Part shown: positions 25,901-35,100 of the stretch, in pieces | Numbering within the stretch: the stretch's first letter is position 1 | Layout: the number at the start of each line of letters is the position of its first letter | Assembly (NCBI GenBank): GCA_004554395.1 | Contig: SFMP01000083.1 | Span: 1 to 54,051, forward strand | Length of the DNA stretch: 54,051 nucleotides | Reading direction: 5' to 3' | DNA from: Myxococcales bacterium | GTDB taxonomy: Bacteria > Myxococcota_A > Bradymonadia > UBA4248 | Notes under the pieces: model-generated | Seen by the model: the letters and a program-made list of their open reading frames with translations, nothing else | Told to the model about the DNA's origin: nothing | Databases searched by the model: none | Made by a program: the position numbers and the translations under genes

Positions 25901-26116
25901 GAGCCGCCCCACGTGTGCACTGCGCAACCCCGTCAAGCGAAGATCCGAAACGGCAATCCTTCTATCGATACGCGCCGAAATCGTCTCGAGCTCGGCATTT
26001 ATCTTTTGTTCTGCAACATAGGGCAGTATCGTAAACCACGATAGCACGGCGCCTGCGACGACGACACCACCGCCTATTCCCAACCCCAACCCTAACCGCT
26101 TCTTGTCGGTTGCCAT
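22973..26116 (-). CDS. AsmA-like / GT51 glycosyltransferase fusion
   Basis: 1047 residues. One N-terminal transmembrane helix (about 8-30) is followed by a long beta-rich region of about 650 residues with AsmA-like repeats (VSDLRLTGL...VGRLTISDVG, VDVALTKIPWGDDFSVDRIEI), then a C-terminal monofunctional GT51 peptidoglycan glycosyltransferase domain (about 740-940). Catalytic Glu is E767 in TEDGSFFTHKG; SRGASTISMQLVKNIF and KKRIMELYFNVIEFGPEIYGI supply the remaining GT51 motifs. GT51 enzymes polymerise lipid II; AsmA-like proteins act in the envelope, often in lipid traffic. No transpeptidase domain follows: the tail is acidic and low-complexity. A fusion of this kind suggests coupling of glycan synthesis to the periplasm-spanning envelope; that role is inferred. 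Confidence 0.93.
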   Translation of the reverse strand: MATDKKRLGLGLGIGGGVVVAGAVLSWFTILPYVAEQKINAELETISARIDRRIAVSDLRLTGLRSAHVGRLTISDVGKPEMTGVRLDSVDVALTKIPWGDDFSVDRIEINDIEVALRRDGDKTNFDDIVEALKEKPASREPKKAKKTPRWKQVLTPWPEVRIETASLAMAPIDIDSEVKLGAITIEDLAFVRSEDRIDDAMADDAHADNLLTPYDVSGQISFLLVEGDTRESYKTNVSGQIRSAIDGNIALSLPKSDKGETPVFLNENGFAVRFDAARFVLPTTIEVDALDVTTHQMPFIAVERVRAQFMQLPPKKVSGVYFKEIELTAPKLQLVIRDDMPIMHSFMALEDVVKPLISQKKSGDAANTGAGTEPKKAKKPKDYFISQRFFITDGSVSIDDQRNDGWLRFGADQIDAEIGYRSIRKVLDYKLDLRFAEPVVSSFSLAGEYAMRGSESTAGKVSVSSMRAGDALKRFQTPLREGVAVPEANAQDAKSQAMQANAAPIVKQYLPAMDLSHAELAFDIDYDVDVAKEILDMKATLSTSGAMFQIDAFSREPFELRANFTTDAKVLWKEKKFDIEAFRFAIGDNTLNMSVDIEPMMRKIKTKGGGFDSEEAWHFDVRADLLSMPMQSLFEAIPHALRTDLDGLQWQGSIGLTFKANGFFSDMSDVEHAFELTTSDDFAVVSWPEMRDINMLSKGFTHRVIDPNALVEHDIVIPPSLYPIVIGDMPIYVPRQTEDDIREMYPHWVIFDDINPWLIQLITTTEDGSFFTHKGFSPLQVKAAMARNIARKSFSRGASTISMQLVKNIFFDRTKSVSRKFQEVLYTWLMESVVQIPKKRIMELYFNVIEFGPEIYGIEEAAKFYFGKRSRDLSLKECAFLMAIIPNPRKGAVYRLQPTLPKPIAKTMNFYINEMYRRKCDATAIAKMHARYAKRNEPVPFEPCCPPQDSLQLMLESDEMAFYVPDAQDSTKYAWRPDIYDENGTPIVPMKAAKCGYRGGNVEEIDGEDFDPASDIEQDGSIFGTFNGDEINAHAAPLNFKRNRAF

Positions 26117-26181
26117 AAAACCCGATCCTCGCTATTCTTTTCCCCTCAACACGTCAAACGAACCGCCCTACGCATTGCAGG

Positions 26182-26481
26182 CTATTCTTCGGCCTTTGCA
26201 GGTTCATCTTTTGCGGGTTCATCTTTCGCAGCCGCCTCGAGTTGTTCGAGTTGCGCACGCAAGTCTTCGACTTCTTTGCGCGTCGCGAGCCCGAGTTTAT
26301 CGGCAATTCCCGCCTTCATGCATTCCGAGGCGTCGTTTATCTTCGTGAGTGCGGCGAGCCCCACGTCCATGACTTTTTGCGCCTGCGGCGAGGTGAGAAT
26401 CTTTTGGGCTTGCTCCGACTCCATAATAGCCATGCCTTTGGTCAACAACGTTTCGACGAGTGATGTGAGCTGTTTTTTCAT
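26182..26481 (-). CDS. Small helical phasin-like protein
   Basis: 99 residues from ATG 26481, which has AAGGAG eight bases upstream. Mostly amphipathic helix (LTSLVETLLTKGMAIMESEQAQKIL), then a coiled coil (RKEVEDLRAQLEQLEAAA) and a repeated AKDEP tail. The layout recalls small phasin-like or polyhydroxyalkanoate-associated proteins, but no family motif is decisive. It lies between the GT51 and PilB genes without obvious functional link. Confidence 0.7.
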   Translation of the reverse strand: MKKQLTSLVETLLTKGMAIMESEQAQKILTSPQAQKVMDVGLAALTKINDASECMKAGIADKLGLATRKEVEDLRAQLEQLEAAAKDEPAKDEPAKAEE

Positions 26482-26619
26482 CTCGATTTCTCCTTTTTCG
26501 AGCAAGTCTAAGCGAATTTGGGGTCTGCCACCCCACCGTCTTCTTAGTCTATCACGATATTCAAAAATCGAATCGTTTTTTCGTTCACCGCAGCCTCACT
26601 CGCTTCAATAGCGCTGCCC

Positions 26620-28422
26620 CTAGGCTTCGCCGAGCCCGAGCACGCGGACGACTTCCGACAGCGGGACTTCCATGTTGCCGAGCTTTTGGATGGCGCTCTC
26701 GAGTAGACCGTGCATGCCATCCGAGCGGGCGCAACGCGTGAGCGTTTCGTTATCGGCGGCTTCGTGTACGAGGTGGCGCAAGTTGGTGCCGATTTCGAGA
26801 ATTTCGAATATGCCCGTTTGACCAAACATGCCCGTGTTGCGGCAATCTGGGCACCCCATGCCCTCGCAGACGTTGAGCGCTGTGCGTTGAGTCGAGAGTT
26901 GGTGCAAACCGAGGAGGTGGATTTGATCGTCGGTGAGCGTCGTCTTTTGGCGGCAATTGGGGCAGATCTTGCGGACTAGGCGCTGGGCAACGCATCCGAC
27001 GAGGCACGACGAGAGCAAAAACGGCGGAATGTTGAGGTCGAGCATTCGCGTAATGGCCGATGGCGCGTCGTTGGTGTGGAGCGTCGAAATGACGAGGTGC
27101 CCCGTGAGCGCCGCTTGGACCGCCATGTGAGCCGTTTCTTCGTCGCGAATTTCGCCGACCATGACGACATCGGGGTCTTGGCGCAAAACGGTGCGCAAGG
27201 CGTGGGCGAAGTCGAGCCCGATTTTGGGCTGTACCTGGACTTGATTGAAGTCTTCGTAGACCATTTCGACGGGGTCTTCGATCGTCGTGATGTTGATTTC
27301 GGGCGACGATAGCACGTTGAGCGCACTGTAGAGCGTCGTCGTTTTGCCGCTCCCCGTGGGCCCCGTCACGAGGATGAGACCGTGTTTGGCGGCGATCATG
27401 CGGCGGAACGCCGAGAGCTGTTCCTGCGTCATGCCGAGTCCGTCGATGCCTTGGAACAGGCGGCTGGCATCGAGCACGCGGATGACCATCTTTTCGCCAA
27501 ATGAAACGGGCATCGTCGAAACGCGCAGTTCGACTTCGCGCCCGTTGTATTCGGTTTTAATGCGCCCGTCTTGTGGGCGGCGCTTTTCGGCAATATCCAT
27601 GCGAGCAAGCGTTTTGAGCCGCGAGACGATGGGCGCATGGACGACGACGGGCAACTTGTGAACGGCGTGCAAAACGCCATCGATCCGCAACCGCACGATG
27701 CACTGTTCGCGCTTGGGCTCGAGGTGGATATCGGTCGCGCGCTGGCTAAAGGCGTAGTTGAGAAGGTAATCGACGGCGTTGACGATGTGGCTGTCCGAGG
27801 CGTCGATGTCTTCGAGCTGCCGAATCGACATGAATTGTTCGAGGTTGCCAATCGCAATCTGCGCCTGATTTATCGACGTCGTCTGCTCGGTCGCTGCCGC
27901 CGTCACGCTCGTCTTGAAGCCATAAATCTCGGCAATCGACCGCAAAATAGCCGTTTTCGAAGCCAGCACCGTGGCAATGTCGTAGCGCTGCATCTGGCGC
28001 AACGACCTGACGAGTTCGTCGTTGTGCGGCAACTCAATGGCCACGGTCAAAACGTTCTGGCGCAGCGAAATGGGCAAGACGACGTTCATCTTGGCAAAGT
28101 TCTGGCTAAACGTCTCTGTGATGAGCTTCTGGTCGAGCCGCAACGGGTCGATGCGCAAATACGTCACACCCGTAGCATGCGCCCAAATCTCGACGATTTT
28201 CTCCTCCTCGAGCGCACTCCCATCGGCCGCCACCGCACCCGACGCCATGACGATTTCGACGGGCGACGGCTCGTAGCGCGGCTGCGCCACCTTATCCTTC
28301 TTAATCAGCGCTCGAATCACGCCTTGCCGCACGCGAATCATCTGCGCCTGCTCAAGCGCAATCACGTTTTCGCGCGTTAAAATATCGAGAAGTTCGAGGA
28401 GTGCATTCTGCCGAATATCCAT
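26620..28422 (-). CDS. GspE/PilB-type secretion or pilus ATPase
   Basis: 600 residues. Cytoplasmic hexameric ATPase of type II secretion or type IV pili. N-terminal GspE/PilB domain (about 60-190, VTYLRIDPLRLDQKL), then AAA core: Walker A GPTGSGKTTT (near 354-363), Asp box VEYNGREVELRVS, Walker B VMVGEIRDEET, His box TGHLVISTLHTND, and a four-Cys zinc site (CPNC...CPDC) that is present in GspE/PilB but not in PilT. No other pilus or secretion genes are in the window, so the exact system is not determined. Start at 28422; no strong Shine-Dalgarno, and two TATAATGCAC direct repeats occur at 28487-28509. Confidence 0.92.
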   Translation of the reverse strand: MDIRQNALLELLDILTRENVIALEQAQMIRVRQGVIRALIKKDKVAQPRYEPSPVEIVMASGAVAADGSALEEEKIVEIWAHATGVTYLRIDPLRLDQKLITETFSQNFAKMNVVLPISLRQNVLTVAIELPHNDELVRSLRQMQRYDIATVLASKTAILRSIAEIYGFKTSVTAAATEQTTSINQAQIAIGNLEQFMSIRQLEDIDASDSHIVNAVDYLLNYAFSQRATDIHLEPKREQCIVRLRIDGVLHAVHKLPVVVHAPIVSRLKTLARMDIAEKRRPQDGRIKTEYNGREVELRVSTMPVSFGEKMVIRVLDASRLFQGIDGLGMTQEQLSAFRRMIAAKHGLILVTGPTGSGKTTTLYSALNVLSSPEINITTIEDPVEMVYEDFNQVQVQPKIGLDFAHALRTVLRQDPDVVMVGEIRDEETAHMAVQAALTGHLVISTLHTNDAPSAITRMLDLNIPPFLLSSCLVGCVAQRLVRKICPNCRQKTTLTDDQIHLLGLHQLSTQRTALNVCEGMGCPDCRNTGMFGQTGIFEILEIGTNLRHLVHEAADNETLTRCARSDGMHGLLESAIQKLGNMEVPLSEVVRVLGLGEA

Positions 28423-28593
28423 TTATCTACGCTCAAAAAAAATCTCATTCTCTCATCGATGCGCCACGCCGCCACGCCGCGCACCATATAATGCACCTTA
28501 TAATGCACAATTCGAATCGGTTGGGCAATTATCGCCAGTTCTACTTCAGAAAACTGGAATTGTGATGTATGGCGTGCGTGTTTTTGGGGGCTC

Positions 28594-28703
28594 GGCTATT
28601 TCGCCCGTTGGGCTCAATACGCCTCGCGGCTGCGGCTATTTCGCCCGTTGGGCTCAATACGCCTCGCGGCTGCGGCTATTTCGCCCGTTGGGCTCAATAC
28701 GCC
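28594..28703 (-). repeat. Three tandem 40-bp units of the GTAT...ATA hairpin family
   Basis: Hairpins at 28594-28623, 28634-28663 and 28674-28703, 40 bp apart and identical. Outer arms GGC/GCC, inner arms GCCC/GGGC, with the GTAT...ATA frame read on the minus strand. It lies in the divergent region between the PilB-type gene and maf. Confidence 0.9.
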
Positions 28704-28754
28704 TCCGCGGTGTGCCCCACCCCCTGCCCCCGCCCCACGGGGCGGGGATGGGCG

Positions 28755-28894
28755 CAAACTGCGCCTAGGCGGCGCAGAATCCAAACCCCACGGGGCGGGA
28801 TACATCAAACTGCGCCTAGGCGGCGCAGAATCCAAACCCCACGGGGCGGGAATGGGCGCGAACTGCGCTGAGACGGCGCAGAATCCAAACCCCA
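28755..28894. repeat. Three units of 51-53 bp with CTGCGCC/GGCGCAG palindrome
   Basis: Starts near 28755, 28806 and 28859. Each has a 7-bp palindrome CTGCGCC-TAGGC-GGCGCAG plus CCCCAC-GGGGCGGG; the third copy is diverged. Directly downstream of the 40-bp array and upstream of the 21-bp array. Confidence 0.85.
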
Positions 28895-28954
28895 CGTGAT
28901 ACGTGTAAATCGTTGCGTGATACGTGCAAATCGCCGCGTGATGCGGGCAAATAG
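28895..28954. repeat. Three tandem 21-bp repeats before maf
   Basis: CGTGATACGTGCAAATCGC-type units at 28895, 28916 and 28937, exactly 21 bp apart and slightly diverged. They end about 50 bases before the maf start. The 28423-29006 gap contains no gene I can support; it is made almost wholly of three successive repeat arrays. Confidence 0.85.
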
Positions 28955-29006
28955 AGAAAAAACCATCAATACAGAGAATTGAATCGAAGAACGAAAAGGA
29001 GTCGAG

Positions 29007-29621
29007 ATGAATCGAAGCATCATTTTGGCATCGGCGTCGCCACGTCGAAAGCAATTGTTGGAATCGGCGGGGATCGTGGCAACGGTAGAAGTCGCCGATA
29101 TCGACGAATCGCATGGCGATGGCGAAAAAGCCGCCGATTACGTGGCGCGCATGGCGTACCAAAAAGCCGAAGCCGTCGTGCGGCGACATTTGAGCGATAA
29201 ATCGACCGATAAATCGGTCGGATTGGATGTCGTCGTCGTCGCCGCCGATACGATCGTCGTCGTCGATGGCGTGATATTGGGCAAGCCCGCGTCGCGCGAC
29301 GAGGCGTTTTCGATGCTCAAAAGGCTCGTGTCGCGTCGTCACGACGTCATGACAGCGGTGGCCATCGCCGATTTGGCAGGTCGTGCTCCAAAGTGGCAAC
29401 GATTCGTCGTGACGACGCATGTCGAATTTGGCGACGTCGACGACGCGCGACTTTGGGCATATATTGACTCGGGTGAACCGATGGATAAGGCTGGGGCGTA
29501 TGGGATTCAGAGCGGTGCGGCATCATTCGTGCGCTGTATCGAAGGATCGTATACGAATGTCGTTGGGCTACCCCTATACGAAACGGTGAGCGCACTCGCG
29601 GATTACACGTGCGCCAAATAG
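29007..29621 (+). CDS. maf: Maf-like nucleoside triphosphate pyrophosphatase
   Basis: 204 residues, usual length. Maf proteins hydrolyse non-canonical or dTTP/UTP nucleotides to monophosphates. Motifs: N-terminal IILASASPRRKQLL, the catalytic VVVAADTIVVVDGVILGKP (near 76-94), MDKAGAYGIQSGA, and GSYTNVVGLPL. GGAG lies before ATG 29007. Upstream are the repeat arrays; downstream a promoter precedes the TatT-like lipoprotein. Confidence 0.93.
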   Translation: MNRSIILASASPRRKQLLESAGIVATVEVADIDESHGDGEKAADYVARMAYQKAEAVVRRHLSDKSTDKSVGLDVVVVAADTIVVVDGVILGKPASRDEAFSMLKRLVSRRHDVMTAVAIADLAGRAPKWQRFVVTTHVEFGDVDDARLWAYIDSGEPMDKAGAYGIQSGAASFVRCIEGSYTNVVGLPLYETVSALADYTCAK

Positions 29622-29710
29622 TTCGATCGATGCTAGCACCGATGGGGCAGGAGTACCGCTCTGACGCGGTGCAACATGCGTCATAATAAGCAATGGTGGG
29701 GTTTTGAACG

Positions 29711-29739
29711 TTGCGTGCTTTTGTCCTAATCGATATTAT
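29711..29739 (+). promoter_or_regulatory. Candidate promoter of the TatT/TatP-like pair
   Basis: TTGCGT (29711-29716), 17-base spacer, TATTAT (29734-29739), 75 bases before the GTG start. The -35 matches only partly. Confidence 0.4.
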
Positions 29740-29813
29740 AAGCGGCAACGGAGGATGGTTTTGGCGAATGCTAGGCGTTGTTGGCATGGCGTCGCAATAT
29801 AGAGGAAGAAATC

Positions 29814-30896
29814 GTGAAAAAGCGCTTTAGAAACGTCGTTTTGTTATGTGCTTGTGCATTGTCGATCGTGGCATTGGGCGGTTGTTCGATGCAGAAGATG
29901 GCGGGCAATGCCGTCATTGAATATTCGCACGACGAAGCGATACCGTATTTGATGTCGCAAGGCGATTTGGCATCGGCGTGCCAAATGGGGCAGGCGATGG
30001 GACCCGTGCTCATGTCGTTTCATCGCGTTGGGCTCGATCCGGCACAAATCGGGATCGGTACGCACATGGCGGCCGGAATGTGTGCCGAAATGGATCAACG
30101 CGAGCACGAATTGGCGCGATATCGGGCACTTTATGAGCAACGATCGACCGAGGCACAAGACGCCCTTGTGCGCGAAAAACAGGCGCACAGCCTCGCTGCG
30201 AGCCGCATGATATTGGCGTATGAGAATGCCGTTGCCGCCTATGGCGATTTGAGCGAAAAATGCCCAGAATACAAAAACGATACCGATGCCCTGCTTTCAT
30301 TATTGGGGCTAGCCTCGGGCGCTTTGGCGATTTTGCACGATTTTAATAGTGAAAAAGCCGTGGGCATATCGCTCGATATACCTGGCAAGATCGAAAAAGG
30401 CGCACAATGTTTCGACGACGATAAGTGGTGGGGAATGCCGACGGCACTTCGCGCCGCCATTTGGTTGAGCATCCCCGGGAGTGGTCCCGAGGGCGTCGAT
30501 CCGATCGAGGCCATGAAAACGGCGGCGGCAAAAGGCGATGCGCAAGGCGTATTTTTGGCACGAGCTATGCAAATCATGATGTTGGCGACGGTCGGTCAGC
30601 CCGAAAACATGTGCCAATCGATGACCGAATCGAAGCTCAAAGACGGCAGTGGCGACTTCGCCATGCTCAATGCCTACGCGCGAAGCATGATTCAGCATCA
30701 AGCCGATATTTCTTGGACAAAAGCCAAGGGATATCGAGCTCCGCTCAATTGGGCACAATGCCCCGTTGCCGAGGCGGCGAGTACGATGGACGAAGAAAAA
30801 GCCAACGATTTGCTCGAAGGCTTATTCGACGATGAAGACGTCGACGCCGTCGAAACGCCGGCGGATGCAGTTCCTGCCGAAACACCTACAACCTAA
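29814..30896 (+). CDS. TatT-like periplasmic lipoprotein
   Basis: 360 residues. Start GTG 29814, preceded by AGAGGAAG; the signal peptide VKKRFRNVVLLCACALSIVALGGC has a lipobox (ALGGC). A longer form from 29778 adds nothing. The mature part is all-helical with Cys pairs and helix pairs such as AIPYLMSQGDLASACQMGQAMGPVL, resembling the TRAP-T (TatT) family of TPR-like lipoproteins, which pair with a solute-binding protein. The C-terminus is acidic. It is followed after 56 bases by a predicted solute-binding protein, which fits a TatT/TatP pair. The membrane subunits of a TRAP transporter are not nearby. Confidence 0.75.
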   Translation: MKKRFRNVVLLCACALSIVALGGCSMQKMAGNAVIEYSHDEAIPYLMSQGDLASACQMGQAMGPVLMSFHRVGLDPAQIGIGTHMAAGMCAEMDQREHELARYRALYEQRSTEAQDALVREKQAHSLAASRMILAYENAVAAYGDLSEKCPEYKNDTDALLSLLGLASGALAILHDFNSEKAVGISLDIPGKIEKGAQCFDDDKWWGMPTALRAAIWLSIPGSGPEGVDPIEAMKTAAAKGDAQGVFLARAMQIMMLATVGQPENMCQSMTESKLKDGSGDFAMLNAYARSMIQHQADISWTKAKGYRAPLNWAQCPVAEAASTMDEEKANDLLEGLFDDEDVDAVETPADAVPAETPTT

Positions 30897-30952
30897 ACTG
30901 CGCAATTTTTCGATTTAACCGCGCAATGCTTGAGAAATGAGGAGCAATCTCA

Positions 30953-31957
30953 ATGAAAAAGTCATTAGCATTATCGGCCTTTTTGATGGCGTCACTCGTT
31001 GGACTATCGGCACAAGCCGGTGAATCGCGCACGCTGTGCGTCTACGATCCATCGGGCGCCAATGGCGATGCTTATGCGACGATGAAAGAATACCAAGTGG
31101 CGGCATCGCAATGGGGAATCGATTTCGATCTCAAGCCGTATACAAACGAAAAGACGGCGAGCGACGATTTCAAGGCGAAGAAATGCGACGCCGTCTTTTT
31201 GACGGGGTTGCGAGCACGCAATTTCTCGAAATTTGCCTCGACGCTCGAAGCCATGGGTGCATTGCCGAGCTACGACCTATTGGGCGATGCCATCGCTCTA
31301 TTGGCGCAACCCAAGGCGGCGAAATTGCTCAAAAATGGCGCCTACGAAACGGTCATGGTCATGCCCATGGGCGCCGTCTATCTCATGGTTCGCGATCGAT
31401 CGTGGAAATCGATCGAAGATATCGCAGGCAAACGCATCACGACGATCGACTTCGACGAAGCCGCGATTCACATGGTCAAATTGTCGGGCGCATCGATGGT
31501 CTCGGCCGATATTTCGACATTTGCGGGCATATTTAACAACGGTGCCGCCGATATTTGTTACTCCCCGACGACGGCGTTTAAGCCGCTCGAACTCGAAAAA
31601 GGCGTCAAAGAAAAAGGCGGTATCGTTCGGTATCCGATTGCACAGCTGACGGGGCAAATCTTGACGCATGCCGATCGATTCCCCGCCGATTTCGGCGAAA
31701 AATCGCGTCAATACGGATCGGAAAACTACAAGAAGATATTGCAACTTTCGACGAAATCCGAAGCCGATATCAAAGATTCGTATTGGATCGACATTACAAA
31801 AGCCAACAAAGATCGATACGATCAAATCTTCCTCGACGTCCGCGTCAAATTGCGCGACGATGCCAAAGTCTACGATAAATCGATGCTTTCGTTGATGCGC
31901 CGTTTGCGCTGTAGCGCCGATAAAACGCGTAGTGAATGCGCTCAAAAACGCGAATAG
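30953..31957 (+). CDS. Putative TatP-like solute-binding protein
   Basis: 334 residues with a signal peptide (MKKSLALSAFLMASLVGLSAQA). GAGGAG lies before ATG 30953. The mature domain has type-2 substrate-binding protein features: TLCVYDPSGANGDAYATMKEY with a Gly-rich ligand loop, KCDAVFLTGLRAR, and FDEAAIHMVKLSGASMVSADI, similar to DUF6091-type or TRAP-P-like proteins. It binds an unknown small ligand in the periplasm. Encoded with the TatT-like lipoprotein and ended by a terminator at 31996-32019. Confidence 0.78.
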   Translation: MKKSLALSAFLMASLVGLSAQAGESRTLCVYDPSGANGDAYATMKEYQVAASQWGIDFDLKPYTNEKTASDDFKAKKCDAVFLTGLRARNFSKFASTLEAMGALPSYDLLGDAIALLAQPKAAKLLKNGAYETVMVMPMGAVYLMVRDRSWKSIEDIAGKRITTIDFDEAAIHMVKLSGASMVSADISTFAGIFNNGAADICYSPTTAFKPLELEKGVKEKGGIVRYPIAQLTGQILTHADRFPADFGEKSRQYGSENYKKILQLSTKSEADIKDSYWIDITKANKDRYDQIFLDVRVKLRDDAKVYDKSMLSLMRRLRCSADKTRSECAQKRE

Positions 31958-31995
31958 CTATGCCGCGCGCATCGAGCGCGGAACTCGTGAAATAA

Positions 31996-32019
31996 ACCGC
32001 GCCTCGAGCGCGGTTTTTT
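31996..32019 (+). terminator. Terminator after the solute-binding protein gene
   Basis: ACCGCGC-CTCGA-GCGCGGT, a 7-bp GC-rich stem with a 5-base loop and six T. Confidence 0.92.
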
Positions 32020-32162
32020 GTTACGCATAGGGCGAAAATGGGATTTTTGCGCGTGTTCATGCTATTGCGCACGGCGCGGCGTTTGTGCTATGCAAGCGCG
32101 GTTATTCGCCTCAAAACAGTATCTTCGTTGGCGTAATTCGTATTCAGAGAGCGTTTTTGGTC

Positions 32163-35100
32163 ATGTCAGACGTCGTAAAACCAGATCTTCCCAATCCAGG
32201 TGACCGGTTAGCCGATCGCTATACGATAATTCAGCGGGTAAGCCTTGGCGGTTTTGGTGCGGTTTATCGCGCATTACAAGACAATCTTGGCCGCGATATC
32301 GCGCTCAAAGTTTTGCTCCCCGATGTCGTGTCGAATAACGCCGACTACGTCGAGCAATTTCGCCAAGAAGCACTTCTGACGAGTCAGTTACGCCACCCCA
32401 ACACGATAACGATATTCGACTATGGTCAAACCGAGACGGGGTTGTTGTTCCTCGTCATGGAATGGCTCGACGGCAAGACGTTGACCGAAGTGCTCAAGAA
32501 TGAGGGCGCTCTGAGCTACGATCGCTGTTTGCACATCAGTCAACAAATCCTCAAATCGTTGAGCGAAGCCCACGAGCGCGGGATGGTTCACCGCGACCTC
32601 AAACCATCGAACTTGATGTTGTGCGTGCAATATGGCGAGCAAGATTTCGTCAAAGTCTTGGACTTCGGACTCGTCAAGAATTTGTCGGATGAAACGCTGA
32701 GCATTCGCGGCAAAGCCGTCGAAGCGCCGCATTTTACGGCAAAGCGTCGCGCACCCGGGACGCCGCACTATATGGCTCCCGAGCAAGCCATGGGCAAGGG
32801 AACGACGACATCGGCCGACGTCTATGCCTTTGGTCTCATCCTCTACGAAATGCTCACCGGGAAACGCGCATTCGATGGCACCGACAAGATGGAAGTCTTG
32901 CTCAAGCAAGTGCGCCAACCTTGTCCGCCTCTGCCCGATGAACTCGTCGATACGTTCTTGGGCAAAGTCGTCGCCCAATGCGTCGAAAAAGATCCGCTCA
33001 AGCGTCCGCAAAGCGCGACAGCGCTTTTGCGCGACTATCAATTGAACGAAGAAACGCGCGGCATAGAAATTCACAACGGCGATTTCGAAGCACAAGCTCG
33101 CTGGAAATCGCTCGCCGAGCCGCGCGTCGTCTCCGATGTGAGTAGCTCGCTCAAAGAAATCTTCGTCGGGCGACGCGACGAAGTCGATGAATTCCGTTCG
33201 ATCATCGAAAAGGGCATTGCCGAACGACAAGGCACGACTTTCGTCGTCACCGGTACGACGGGTATCGGCAAAACGGCTCTCGTCAATAAGTTTGCCGATA
33301 TCTTCTTAGAAGTATCGCATGGACTTCGGATAAGTACGGCATTTTTGCCGCAAAATTACTTGTCGTTCTCGGCGATTCGATTTGCATTGCGCAAATTCCT
33401 CAACGTCGCCTCGGACGATGCCTCGGTGGCGCAAGTCGAAATTAAGCGCGCTTTGTCGCGCTACGAAATCAGCGATTCTTATCTCGTGACGTTTTTGACG
33501 CACTTCATCGTCGGGAAATATGGGCAATCGGGCGATGAACGCGAGCAAGCCGAATTGCGTTTGGAAGAGTTTTTCGATGCGCTTTCGCGCGTCGCCCCCG
33601 TCATGTTATCGGTCGAAAACATCCATTGGGCCGATACCGACAGCTTGAATTTGCTCTGGAAACTGGCGCTTGCCGTCGTCTCGAAACATCGCCCGTTTTT
33701 CTTGGTCGCGACGTTCCGCCACCAAAAACTCGCCGCTAATCGCGAGCTTCAAATGCTCCTCGAGCGATTCAATCGCCTCGAACACGTCTATTATCGCGAA
33801 ATGCAGCTCGCTTGGCTCAACAAAAAAGATTGCGCCGCGATTATCGAAAACGCCGTCAAAATGCAACGTCCGATGGCGAATCAGTGCATGCAATTGTCAA
33901 AGGGCAATCCGCTCTTCCTCAATCTCGTCTTGCGCTATATCGTCGACGAAAAACAAACCCTAGGGGCCGATGAGGCTCAAAAACTCGTCATTCCCAATTC
34001 GATCGAACGCATATCGCTCAAGCGCATCGATCAGATCGTTCGCAAATACAATCAGCCCGAATTCCGCGAGATCTTGCGCCATGCCGCCCTCATCGGCGAG
34101 ACCTTTTCACTTGCCACGGTCGAAACGCTCCTGCGTCGCGATGGCAAATATTCGCTATTGGATTGTACGAGTCGAGCGCTCGAAGTTTGGCGTCGCGAGG
34201 GGATCTTGCGCCGTCAATGGGACGCCGATATGTCGTTTGAATTTATCCATCCGCATATCGTCGAATTCTTCAACATCGATTCGACACCCGAGCTCCATCT
34301 CAACGTGGCGCGCACGAAAGAAGCACTCAGCGAGACCGATCTCTATATCGATTACGAAGATATTGCGCGCCACTTTAAGCTGGCTGGCGATAAGAAAAAC
34401 GCGCTTCGATTTTTGGATTGCGCCGCAAATGCCGCACTTCAGAACACGAATTTGCTCAAAGCGCGACTGCTCTACGAAGAAATGTTGCCGCTATTCGAAG
34501 CCGATGAATCGATCGAGCGACAAAAGAACGTCTATCATCAATTGGGCGATTTGACGTTGCGTTTATCGGAGTTTGGACCGGCAAAAGACTATTTGCAAAA
34601 GACGGTTCAGATCTCTCAAGAATCGGGCGATCATCAGCTCGAAGGGTTGGCTTATTGCGGGCTTGCCGAACTCGCTTTGGCCCAAAACCAACTCGAAGAA
34701 GCGAGCTCGAATTATACGCGAGCTAAAAATACCCTTACGGCCGACGATCCAAGCGTTCAGAGCAAGCTCCTACTCGGCATGGGCAAACTATCGAAGCTCA
34801 AGGCCGACTGGCAAGCCGCACTCGCTTGTTTCCAAAAGGCATACGATTACAGTTCGAATGCGGCGAATTTCGATCTCATGGCGAGTGCGCTCTACGAGCT
34901 CGGCGTCATCTATTTGTCGTTGGGCGTCGTTCGCCAAGCGCACGAATGCTTCGTCGCCGCACAAAAGAATTATCAGACCGTGGGAAATACGGCCGACGAA
35001 GCAAGCGTATTGCTCGCTCTTTCCAAGACATACGGCATATTTATGCGCCCCGACGATGCGCATATCTCGAATGAGTCGGCCATCGAAATCTATCAAAAAT

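Noticed and set aside
28594..28703. CRISPR interpretation of the 40-bp repeats
   Set aside because: Identical units without unique spacers, no cas genes.
28614..29420. 268-codon minus-strand frame across repeats and maf
   Set aside because: Made mostly of repeat-derived sequence and antisense of maf.
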